Shown in pieces: positions 39,821 through 52,600 of a DNA stretch of 64,000 nucleotides (positions within the stretch are counted from its first letter, which is position 1; each line of letters starts with the position of its first letter). Source of the DNA: Calliopsis andreniformis (taxonomy: Eukaryota > Arthropoda > Insecta > Hymenoptera > Andrenidae); NCBI RefSeq assembly GCF_051401765.1, contig NW_027480464.1:2418001-2482000 (forward strand), given 5' to 3'. The position numbers and the translations under genes were made by a program. The notes below the pieces were generated by a model. That model searched no databases. It saw nothing but the letters and a program-made list of their open reading frames with translations, and was not told the DNA's origin.

Positions 39821-42800
39821 AATCCTCAATCTTCAATGCTCAATCTTCAATCCTCAATCCTCAATTCTCAATCCTCAATCCTCAATCCTCAATCCTCAGT
39901 CCTCAAACCTCAATCCTGAATCCCCGATACTGAATCCTCAATCTTCAGCCCTCAGTCCTCTACAATCAGTTGTCAATCCTCAATCCTCAATAGAATATCA
40001 TTAGTTCACAGTTTTCATTACTCAATACTCAATCTGCAATCTTCAAATCTCTATCCACAAACATCAATTCTCATCACTCAACCCTCAACACTCAGTCCCC
40101 AATCGTCAATATTCAATCCTCAGTCCTCAATCCTCAATCCACAATCCTCAACGTTCAATCCTCAATACTCAATCTTCAATGATCATTCCTCAATCCTCAA
40201 TCCTCAATTCTCAATCCTCGATCGTCAATCTTCAATCCTCAATCCTCAATCCTCAATCCTCAATCCTCAATCCTCAATCTTCAATCCTCAATACTCAAAC
40301 TGCAATCCTCAATCCTCAGTCTTCACTCCTCAATTCTCATTCTTCAATCCTCAATACCGGATCCTCAATCTTCAATCCTCAATCCACAATCCTCAATTCT
40401 CAATCCACAATCCTCAATCCTCAGACTTCAAACACCAATACTCAACCCTGAGTCCTCGTCCTCAATCCGCAACCCTCAATCCTCAATCCTCAATCTTCAA
40501 TCATCAATATTCAATCTTCAATCCTCAATCCTCAATCCTCAATCCTCAATACTCAATCCACAATCCTCAATTCTCAATCGTCAATGCTCAATACTCAATC
40601 GTCAATCCTCAAACCCCAATCCTCAATCTTCAATCCTCAATCCTCAATCCCCTATCCTCAATCCTCAATCTTCAATCCTCAATACTCAATCTTCAATCCT
40701 CAGTCCTCAATACTCAATCCTCAATCCTCAATCCTCAATCCTCAATCTTCAATCCTCACTACTCAAACTGCAATCCTCAATCCTCAGTCCTCACTCCTCA
40801 ATCCTCATTCTTCAATCCTCAATACCGAATCCTCAATCTTCAATCCTCAATCCTCAATCTTCAATTCTCAATCCTCAATCCTCAATCTTCAATGCTCAAT
40901 CTTCAATCCTCAATCCTCAATTCTCAATCCTCAATCCTCAATCCTCAATCCTCAGTCCTCAAACCTCAATCCTGAATCCCCGATACTGAATCCTCAATCT
41001 TCAGCCCTCAGTCCTCTACAATCAGTTGTCAATCCCCAATCCTCAATAGAATATCATTAGTTCACAGTTTTCATTACTCAATACTCAATCTGCAATCTTC
41101 AAATCTCTATCCACAAACATCAATTCTCATCACTCAACCCTCAACACTCAGTCCCCAATCGTCAATATTCAATCCTCAGTCCTCAATCCTCAATCCACAA
41201 TCCTCAACGTTCAATCCTCAATACTCAATCTTCAATGATCATTCCTCAATCCTCAATCCTCAATTCTCAATCCTCGATCGTCAATCTTCAATCCTCAATC
41301 CTCAATCCTCAATCCTCAATCCTCAATCCTCAATCTTCAATCCTCAATACTCAAACTGCAATCCTCAATCCTCAGTCTTCACTCCTCAATTCTCATTCTT
41401 CAATCCTCAATACCGGATCCTCAATCTTCAATCCTCAATCCACAATCCTCAATTCTCAATCCACAATCCTCAATCCTCAGACTTCAAACACCAATACTCA
41501 ACCCTGAGTCCTCGTCCTCAATCCGCAACCCTCAATCCTCAATCCTCAATCTTCAATCATCAATATTCAATCTTCAATCCTCAATCCTCAATCCTCAATC
41601 CTCAATACTCAATCCACAATCCTCAATTCTCAATCGTCAATGCTCAATACTCAATCGTCAATCCTCAAACCCCAATCCTCAATCTTCAATCCTCAATCCT
41701 CAATCCCCTATCCTCAATCCTCAATCTTCAATCCTCAATACTCAATCTTCAATCCTCAGTCCTCAATACTCAATCCTCAATCCTCAATCCTCAATCCTCA
41801 ATCTTCAATCCTCACTACTCAAACTGCAATCCTCAATCCTCAGTCCTCACTCCGCAATCCTCAATCTTCAATCCTCAATACTGAATCTTCAATCCTCAAT
41901 CCTCAATCCTCAATCCTCAATCCTCAATCCTCATTCTTCTATCCTCAACACCCAATCCTCAACCTTCAATCCTCAGTCTTCAATCTTCAATCCTCAATAG
42001 TCAATCTTCAATCCTCAATCCTCAATAATCAATCCTCAATCCACATTCTTCAATCCTCAACACCCAATCCTCAATCTTCAATCCTCAATCCTCAGTCCTC
42101 AATTCTCAATCCTCAATCCTCAATCCTCAGACCTCAAACATCAATACTCAACCCTCAGTCTTCGTCCTCAATCCAAAACCCTCAATCCTCGATCCTCAAT
42201 CTTCAATCATCAATATTCAATCTTCAATCCTCAATCCTCGATCCTCAATACTCAATCCACAATCCTCAATTCTCAATCGTCAATGCTCTATACTCAATCC
42301 TCAATCCTCAATACTCAGTCCTCAATCCTCAATCTTCAATCCTCAGTACTCAAACCTCAATCCTGAATCCTCAATCCTGAATCCTCAATCTTCAGCCCTC
42401 GGTCCTCTACAATCAGTTGTCAATCCTCAATCCTCAATAGAATATCATCAATTCACAGTTTTCATTACTCAATACTCAATCTGCAATCTTCAAATCTCTA
42501 TCCACAAACATCAATTCTCATCACTCAACCCTCAACACTCAGTCCCCAGTCCTCAATATTCAATCCTGAATCCTCAATCCTCAATCCACAATCCTCAACG
42601 TTGAATCCTCAATACTCAATCTTCAATGCTCATTCCACAATCCTCAATCCACAATCCTCAATCCTTAATCCTCAATCTTCAATCCTCAATCCTCAATCCT
42701 CAATTCTCAATCCTCAATCCTCAATCCTCAGACTTCAAACACAAATACTCAACCCTCAGTCCTCGTCCTCAATCCACAACTCTCAATCCTCAATCCTCAG

Positions 42801-43574
42801 TCCTCAGTCCTCAAACCTCAATCCTCAACCCTCAGCCCTCATCCTCAATTCTCAATCCTCAATCTTCAATCCTCAATCCTCAATCATCAATACTCAATCT
42901 TCAATCCTCAATCCTCAGTCCTCAAACCTCAATACTGAATCCTCAATCCTGAGTCCTCAATCTTCAGCCCTCAGTCCTCAACAATCAGTAGTCAATCCTC
43001 AATCCTCAATAGAATATCCTCAATTCACAGGTTTCAATACTCAATACTCAACCTGCAATCTTCAAATCTCTATCCACAAACATCAATTCTCATCACTCAG
43101 CCCTCAACGCTCAGTCCCCAATCCTCAATCTTCAATCCCCAATCCTCAATACTCAATCCTCAATCCTCAGTCCTAAAACCTCAATCCTGAATCCTCAACC
43201 CTGAATCCTCAATCTCCAGCCCTCTGTCCTCAACAATCAGTTGTCAATCCTCAATCCTCAATAGCATATCCTCAATTCGCAGGTTTCAATGCTCAATACT
43301 CAACCTGCAATCTTCAAATCTGTACCCACAAACATCAATTCTCATCACTGAACCCTCAACACTCAGTCCCCAATCCTCAATATTCAATCCTCAATCCCCA
43401 ATCTTCAATCCTCAATCCTCAATCTCCAATCCTTAATCTTCAATCCTCAATACTCAATCTTCAATCCTCAATCCTCAATCCTCAATCCTCAATCCTCAAT
43501 CCTCAATCCCCAATCCTCAATCCTCAATCCTTAATCTTCAATCCTCAATACTCAATCTTCAATCCTCAATCCTC
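39821..43574 (+). repeat. 3.75-kb block, copy 2 (1056-bp dimer plus tail)
   Basis: This repeats 34412-38165 with a constant offset of 5409 bp. The landmarks are 39991, 41047, 42438, 43010 and 43262. The dimer period of 1056 is kept: the ATGATCATTCC phrases are at 40179 and 41235. By eye the differences are isolated bases, for example CATCAGTTC at 34590 against CATTAGTTC at 39999, TCCTCAATCC against TCCGCAATCC near 41852 and TCCTAAAACC near 43172. Confidence 0.88.
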
Positions 43575-44715
43575 AACACCCAATCCTCAATCTTCAATCC
43601 TCAATCCTCAGTCCTCAATTCTCGATCCTCAATAATCAATCCACAGTCCTCAATGTTTAATCCTCAATACCCAAACCTCAATCTTCAATCCTCAATCCTC
43701 AATCCTCAATCCTCAATCCTCAGTCCTCAAACCTCAATCCTGAATCCTCAAACCTGAATCCTCAATCTTCACCCATAAGTCCTCAACAATCAATTGTCAA
43801 TCCGCAATCCTCAATAGAATATCCTCAATTCACAGCTTTCAATACTCAATCCCCATTCTTCAATCTTCATATCTTAATCCACGAACATCAATTCTCATCA
43901 CGCAACCCTCAACACTCAGTCCTCAATCTTCAATCCACAATCCTCAATCCTCAATCTTCAATCCTCAATACTCAATCTTCAATCCTCAATCCTCAATTCT
44001 CAATCCTCAATGCTCAATACTCAATCGTCAATCCTCAGTTCTCAATCCCCAATCCTCAATCTTCAATCCTCAATCCTCAATCCTCAATCCTCAATCCTCA
44101 ATCTTCAATCCTCAATACTCAATCTTCAATCCTCAATCCTCAATCCTCAATCCTCAATCCTCAATCCTCACTCCTCAATCTTCAATCCTCAATACTCAAA
44201 CTGCAATCCTCAATCCTCAGTCCTCACTCCTCAATTATCATTCTTCAATCCTCAATACCGGATCCTCAATCTTCAATCCTCAATCCACAGTCCTCAATTC
44301 TCAATCCACAATCCTCAATCCTCAGACTTCAAACACCAATACTCAACCCTCAGTCCTCGTCCTCAATCCGCAACCCTCAATCCTCAATCCTCAATCTTCA
44401 ATCATCAATATTCAATCTTCAATCCTCAATCCTCAATCCTCAATACTCAATCCACAATCCTCAATTCTCAATCGTCAATGCTCAATACTCAATCGTCAAT
44501 CCTCAATCCCCAGTCCTCAATCTTCAATCCTCAATCCTCAATCCTCAATCCTCAATCCTCAATCCTCAATCCTCAATCCTCAATCCTCAATCCTCAATCC
44601 TCAATCCTCAGACCTCAAACATCAATACTCAACCCTCAGTCCCCGTTCTCAATCCACAACCCTCAATCCTCGATCCTCAATCTTCAATCATCAATATTCA
44701 ATCTTCAATCCTCAA
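43575..44715 (+). repeat. Block Y copy 2
   Basis: Matches 38410-39550 with an offset of 5165 bp. The A3-type block lies at 43815 and the ATG phrase at 44010. It also matches 7150-8130 (offset 36592), so three distant places share it. It joins block X copy 2 without a break in heptamer register. A private base change is CAATTATCATTC near 44233, where relatives read CAATTCTCATTC. Confidence 0.8.
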
Positions 44716-46740
44716 TCCGCAATCCTCAATCCTGAATCCTCAATCTTCAGCCCTCGGTCCTCTACAATCAGTTGTCAATCCTCAATCCTCTATAGAATAT
44801 CATCAATTCACAGTTTTCATTACTCAATACTCAATCTGCAATCTTCAAATCTCTATCCACAAACATCAATTCTCATCACTAAACCCTCAACACTCAGTCC
44901 CCAGTCCTCAATATTCAATCCTGAATCCTCAATCCTCAATCCACAATCCTCAACGTTCAATCCTCAAAACTCAATCTTCAATGCTCATTCCTCAATCCTC
45001 AATCCACAATCCTCAATCCTTAATCCACAATCTTCAATCCTCAATTCTGAATCTTCAATCCTCAATCCTCAATCCTCAATCCTCAATCCTCATTCTTCAA
45101 CCCTCAACACCCAATCCTCAATCTTCAATCCTCAATGTTCAATCCGCCATACCCAATCCTCAATCTTCAATCCTCAACCCTCAATCCTCAATCCTCAATC
45201 CTCAATCCTCAATCTTCAATCCTCAATACTCAATCTTCAATCCTCAATCCTCAATCCTCAATCCTCACTCCACATTCTTCAATCCTCAACACCCAATCCT
45301 CAATCTTCAATCCTCAATCCTCAATCCTCAATTCCCAATCCTCAATCCTCAATCCTCAATCCTCAGACCTCAAACATCAATACTCAACCCTCAGTCCTCG
45401 TCCTCAATCCACAACCCTCAATCCTCAACACCCAATTCTCAATCTTCAATCCTCAATCCTCAGTCCTCAATTCTCGATCCTCAATACTCAATCCACAGTC
45501 CTCAATGTTCAATCCTCCATACCCAAACCTCAATCCTCAATCCTCAATCCTCAATCCTCAATCCTCAATCCTCAATCCTCAATACTCAATCCTCAGTCCT
45601 CAAACCTCAATCCTGAATCCTCAAACCTGAATCCTCAGTCTTCAGACCTCAGTCCTCAACAATCAGTTGTCAGTCCTCAATCCTCAATAGAATATCCTCA
45701 ATTCACAGGTTTCAATACTCAATACTCAACCTGAAATCTTCAAATCTCTATCCACAATCATCAATTCTCATCACTCAACCCTCAACACTCAGTCCCCAAT
45801 CCTCAATCTTCAATCGTCTATCCTCAATCCTCAACCCTCAATCGCCAACCTCCAATTCTGAATACTCAATCTTGAATCCTCAATCCTCAATCCCCAATCC
45901 TTTATCCTCAATCCTCATTCTTCAATCCTCAATACCCAATCCTCAATCTTCAATCCTCAATCCTCAATCCTCAATTCTCGACCCTCGATTCTCAGTCCTC
46001 GGACCTCAAACCTCAATCCTCAAACCTCAGCCGTCATCCTCAATCCTAAATCCTCAATCCTCAATCCTCAATCTTCAACCCTCAATACTCAATCTTCAAT
46101 CCTCAATCCTCAGTCCACAATCTGCAATCCTCAATGCACAATCCTCTATCCTCAATCCTCAGTCCTCAATCCTCAATCCTCAATCCTCAAACCTCAATCC
46201 TCAACCGTCAGTCCTCGTCCTCAAACCTCAACCCCCAATCCTCAATCCGCAATCTTCAATCATTAATATTGAATCTTCAATCTTCATTCCTCAATCCTCA
46301 ATCCTCAATCCTCAATCCTCAATCCTCAATCTTCAATCCTCAATGCTCAATCTTCAATCCTCAATCCTCAATCCTCAATCCTCAATCCTCAATCCTCAAT
46401 CCTCAATCTTCAATCCTCAATACTCAAACTGCAATCCTCAATCCTCTGTCCTCACTCCCCAATTCTCATTCTTCAATCCTCAATACCGGATCCTCAATCT
46501 TCAATCCTCAATCCACAGTCCTCAATTCTCAATCCACAATCCTCAATCCTCAGACTTCAAACACCAATACTCAACCCTCAGTCCTCGTCCTCAATCCGCA
46601 ACCCTCAATCCTCAATGCTCAATCTTCAATCATCAATATTCAATCTTCAATCCTCAATCCTCAATCCTCAATACTCAATCCACAATCCTCAATTCTCAAT
46701 CTTCAATCCTCAATCCTCAATCCTCAATCCTCAATCCTCA
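44250..46740 (+). repeat. Block X copy 2
   Basis: Repeats 30100-32590 with an offset of 14151 bp. Landmarks at 44793 and 45688 are 895 bp apart, as in all other A4-A1 pairs. It overlaps the end of block Y copy 2 because the two families share sequence there. The rare word CCTTTATCC near 45898 is shared with 31748 and absent from the 9.3-kb relative, which fixes 30-32 kb as the closest relative. Confidence 0.83.
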
Positions 46741-49666
46741 ATCCTCAATCCTCAATCTTCAATCCTCAATACTCAAACTGCAATCGTCTATCCTCAGTCC
46801 TCACTCCTCAATCCTCATTCTTCAATCCTCAATACCGAATCCTCAATCTTCAATCCTCAATCCTCAATCCTCAATTCTCAATCCTCAATCCTCAATCCTC
46901 AGACTTCAAACACAAATACTCAACCCTCAGTCCTCGTCCTCAATCCACAACCCTCAATCCTCAATCCGCAATCTTCAATCATTAATATTCAATCTTCAAT
47001 CGTCAATCCTCAATCCTCAATCCTCAATCCTCAATCCTCAACGTTCAATCCTCAATACCCAATCCTCAGTCTTCCATCCTCAATCCTCAATACTCAATCC
47101 TCAATCCTCAATACTCAGTCCTCAATCCTCAATCTTCAATCCTCAATACTCAATCTTCAATCGTCAATCCTCAATGTTCAACCATCAATACCCAATCCTG
47201 AGTCTTCAATCCTCAATCCTCAATCCTCAATCCTCCATCCTCAATACTCAGTCCTCAATCCTCAATCTTCAATCCTCAATACTCAATCTTCAATCCTCAA
47301 TCGTCAATCCTCAATCCTCAATCCTCAGTCCTCAATCCACAACCCTCAATCCTCAACACCCAATCCTCAATACTCAATCCTCAATCCTCAACCCTCAATC
47401 TTCAATCCTCAATACTCAATCTTCAATAATCAATCCTCAATCCTCAATCCTCAATCCTCAATCCTGAATCCTCAACCTTCAATCCTCAATACTCAAACTG
47501 CAATCGTCAATCCTCAGACCTCACTCCTCAATCCTCATTCTTCAATCCTCAATACCGAATCCACAATCTTCAATCCTCAATCCTCAATCCTCAATCCTCA
47601 ATCCTCAATCCTCAGACATCAAACACCAATACTCTACCCTCAGTCCTCGTCCTCAATCCACAACCCTCAATCCTCAATCCACAATCTTCAATCATTAATA
47701 TTCAATCTTCAATCTTCAATCCTCAATCCTCAATCCTCAACCCTCAATCCTCAACGTTCAATCCTCATTACCCAATCCTCAGTCTTCCATCCTCAATCCT
47801 CAATACTCAATCCTCAATCCTCAATACTCAGTCCTCAATCCTCAATCTTCAATCCTCAATACTCAATCTTCAATCCTCAATCCTCAATCCTTAATCCACA
47901 ATCTTCAATCCTCAATACTGAATCTTCAATCCTCAATCCTCAATCCTCAATCCTCAATCCTCAATCCTCATTCTTCAACACTCAATACCCAATCCTCAAT
48001 CTTCAATCCTCAATCCTCAATCCTCAATTCTCGACCCTCAATTCTCAGTCCCAGACCTCAAACCTCACTCCTCAAACCTCAGCCCTCATCCTCAATCCTC
48101 AACACTCAATCCTCAATCCTCAATCCTCAATCCTCAATCCTCATTCTTCAATCCTCAATCTTCAATGCTCAATCTTCAATCCTCAATCCTCAATTCTCAA
48201 TCCTCAATCCTCAATCGTCAATCCTCAATCCTCAATCCTCAATCCTCAATACCCTCAATCCTCAATCTTCAATCCTCAATACTCAAACTGCAATCGTCAA
48301 TCCTCAGTCCTCACTCCTCAATCCTCATTCTTCAATCCTCAATACCGAATCCACAATCTTCAATCCTCAATCCTCAATCCTCAATCCTCAATCCTCAGAC
48401 ATCAAACACCAATACTCAACCCTCAGTCCTCGTCCTCAATCCACAACCCTCAATCCTCAATCCTCAATCTTCAATCATTAATATTCAATCTTCAATCTTC
48501 AATCCTCAATCCTCAATCCTCAACCCTCAATCCTCAACGTTCAATCCTCATTACCCAATCCTCAGTCTTCCATCCTTAATCCTCAATACTCAATCCTCAA
48601 TCCTCAATACTCATTCCTCAATCCTCAATCTTCAATCCTCAATACTCAATCTTCAATCCTCCATCCTCAATCCTTAATCCACAATCTTCAATCCTCAATA
48701 CTGAATCTTCAATCCTCAATCCTCAATCCTCAATCCTCAATCCTCAATCCTCATTCTTCGACCCTCAACACCCAATCCTCAATATTCAATCCTCAATGTT
48801 CAATCCGCAATACCCAATCCTCAATCTTCAATCCTCAAACCTCAATCTTCAATCCTCAATCCTCAATCCTCAATCCTCAATCCTCAATCCTCAATCCTCA
48901 ATCCTCAGTCCTCAAACCTCAATCCTGAATACTCAAACCTGAATCCTCAGTCTTCAGACCTTAGTCCTCAACAATCAGTTGTCAGTCCTCAATCCTCAAT
49001 AGAATATCCTCAATTCACAGGTTTCAATACTCAATACTCAACCTGAAATCTTCAAATCTCTATCCACAATCATCAATTCTCATCACTCAACCCTCAACAC
49101 TCAGTCCCCAATCCTCAATCTTCAATCGTCTATCCTCAATCCTCAACCCTCAATCGCCAATCTCCAATTCTGAATACTCAATCTTCAATCCTCAATCCTC
49201 AATCCCCAATCCTCAATCCTCAATCCTCATTCTTCAATCCTCAATACCCAATCCTCAATCTTCAATCCTCAATCCTCAATCCTCAATTCTCGACCCTCAA
49301 TTCTCAGTCCTCGGACCTCAAACCTCAATCCTCAAACCTCAGCCGTCATCCTCAATCCTAAATCCTCAATCCTCAATCCTCAATCTTCAACCCTCAATAC
49401 TCAATCTTCAATCCTCAATCCTCAGTCCACAATCTGCAATCCTCAATGCACAATCCTCTATCCTCAATCCTCAGTCCTCAATCCTCAATCCTCAATCCTC
49501 AAACCTCAATCCTCAACCGTCAGTCCTCGTCCTCAAACCTCAACCCCCAATCCTCAATCCGCAATCTTCAATCATTAATATTGAATCTTCAATCTTCATT
49601 CCTCAATCCTCAATCCTCAATCCTCAATACTCAATCTTCAATCCTCAATGCTCAATCTTCAATCCT
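46620..49666 (+). repeat. Block Z copy 1
   Basis: Repeated at 55524-58639. The offset is 8904 up to about 47330 and 8973 from about 47600. The difference of 69 bp has two parts that I can place. Near 47333 this copy lacks 76 bp, equal to ten heptamers and one TCCTCG hexamer. At 47574-47608 it has one perfect heptamer more than 56554-56581. It contains the 9-bp register break at 48248 and an A1 block at 49000. Confidence 0.85.
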
Positions 49667-52600
49667 CAATCCTCAATCCTCAATCCTCAATCCTCAATCC
49701 TCAATCCTCAATCTTCAATCCTCAATACTCAAACTGCAATCCTCAATCCTCAGTCTTCACTCCTCAATTCTCATTCTTCAATCCTCAATACCGGATCCTC
49801 AATCTTCAATCCTCAATCCACAATCCTCAATTCTCAATCCACAATCCTCAATCCTCAGACTTCAAACACCAATACTCAACCCTGAGTCCTCGTCCTCAAT
49901 CCGCAACCCTCAATCCTCAATCCTCAATCTTCAATCATCAATATTCAATCTTCAATCCTCAATCCTCAATCCTCAATCCTCAATACTCAATCCACAATCC
50001 TCAATTCTCAATCGTCAATGCTCAATACTCAATCGTCAATCCTCAAACCCCAATCCTCAATCTTCAATCCTCAATCCTCAATCCCCTATCCTCAATCCTC
50101 AATCTTCAATCCTCAATACTCAATCTTCAATCCTCAGTCCTCAATACTCAATCCTCAATCCTCAATCCTCAATCCTCAATCTTCAATCCTCACTACTCAA
50201 ACTGCAATCCTCAATCCTCAGTCCTCACTCCTCAATCCTCAATCTTCAATCCTCAATACTGAATCTTCAATCCTCAATCCTCAATCCTCAATCCTCAATC
50301 CTCAATCCTCATTCTTCTATCCTCAACACCCAATCCTCAACCTTCAATCCTCAGTCTTCAATCTTCAATCCTCAATAGTCAATCTTCAATCCTCAATCCT
50401 CAATAATCAATCCTCAATCCACATACTTCAATCCTCAACACCCAATCCTCAATCTTCAATCCTCAATCCTCAGTCCTCAATTCTCAATCCTCAATCCTCA
50501 ATCCTCAGACCTCAAACATCAATACTCAACCCTCAGTCTTCGTCCTCAATCCACAACCCTCAATCCTCGATCCTCAATCTTCAATCATCAATATTCAATC
50601 TTCAATCCTCAATCCTCGATCCTCAATACTCAATCCACAATCCTCAATTCTCAATCGTCAATGCTCTATACTCAATCCTCAATCCTCAATACTCAGTCCT
50701 CAATCCTCAATCTTCAATCCTCAGTACTCAAACCTCAATCCTGAATCCTCAATCCTGAATCCTCAATCTTCAGCCCTCGGTCCTCTACAATCAGTTGTCA
50801 ATCCTCAATCCTCAATAGAATATCATCAATTCACAGTTTTCATTACTCAATACTCAATCTGCAATCTTCAAATCTCTATCCACAAACATCAATTCTCATC
50901 ACTCAACCCTCAACACTCAGTCCCCAGTCCTCAATATTCAATCCTGAATCCTCAATCCTCAATCCACAATCCTCAACGTTGAATCCTCAATACTCAATCT
51001 TCAATGCTCATTCCACAATCCTCAATCCACAATCCTCAATCCTTAATCCTCAATCTTCAATCCTCAATCCTCAATCCTCAATCCTCTATCCTCAATCCTC
51101 AATCCTCAATCTTCAATCCTCAATACTCAAACTGCAATCCTCAATCCTCAGTCCTCACTCCTCAATTCTCATTCTTCAATCCTCAATACCGGATCCTCAA
51201 TCTTCAATCCTGAATCCTCAATCCTCAATTCTCAATCCCCAATCCTCAATCCTCAGAACTCAAACATCAATACTCAACCCTCAGTCCTCGTCCTCAATCC
51301 ACAACCCTCAATCCTCAACACCCAATCCTCAATCTTCAATCCTCAATCCTCAGTCCTCAATTCTCGATCCTCAATAATCAATCCACAGTCCTCAATGTTT
51401 AATCCTCAATACCCAAACCTCAATCTTCAATCCTCAATCCTCAATCCTCAATCCTCAATCCTCAGTCCTCAAACCTCAATCCTGAATCCTCAAACCTGAA
51501 TCCTCAATCTTCACCCATAAGTCCTCAACAATCAATTGTCAATCCGCAATCCTCAATAGAATATCCTCAATTCACAGCTTTCAATACTCAATCCCCATTC
51601 TTCAATCTTCATATCTTAATCCACGAACATCAATTCTCATCACGCAACCCTCAACACTCAGTCCTCAATCTTCAATCCACAATCCTCAATCCTCAATCTT
51701 CAATCCTCAATACTCAATCTTCAATCCTCAATCCTCAATTCTCAATCCTCAATGCTCAATACTCAATCGTCAATCCTCAGTTCTCAATCCCCAATCCTCA
51801 ATCTTCAATCCTCAATCCTCAATCCTCAATCCTCAATCCTCAATCTTCAATCCTCAATACTCAATCTTCAATCCTCAATCCTCAATCCTCAATCCTCAAT
51901 CCTCAATCCTCACTCCTCAATCTTCAATCCTCAATACTCAAACTGCAATCCTCAATCCTCAGTCCTCACTCCTCAATTCTCATTCTTCAATCCTCAATAC
52001 CGGATCCTCAATCTTCAATCCTCAATCCACAGTCCTCAATTCTCAATCCACAATCCTCAATCCTCAGACTTCAAACACCAATACTCAACCCTCAGTCCTC
52101 GTCCTCAATCCGCAACCCTCAATCCTCAATCCTCAATCTTCAATCATCAATATTCAATCTTCAATCCTCAATCCTCAATCCTCAATACTCAATCCACAAT
52201 CCTCAATTCTCAATCGTCAATGCTCAATACTCAATCGTCAATCCTCAATCCCCAGTCCTCAATCTTCAATCCTCAATCCTCAATCCTCAATCCTCAATCC
52301 TCAATCCTCAATCCTCAATCCTCAATCCTCAATCCTCAATCCTCAATCCTCAGACCTCAAACATCAATACTCAACCCTCAGTCCCCGTTCTCAATCCACA
52401 ACCCTCAATCCTCGATCCTCAATCTTCAATCATCAATATTCAATCTTCAATCCTCAATCCTCAATCCTCAATACTCAATCCACAATCCTCAATTCTCAAT
52501 CTTCAATCCTCAATCCTCAATCCTCAATCCTCAATCCTCAATCCTCATTCTTCAATCCTCAATACCCAATCCTCAATCTTCAATCCTCAATCCTCAATCC

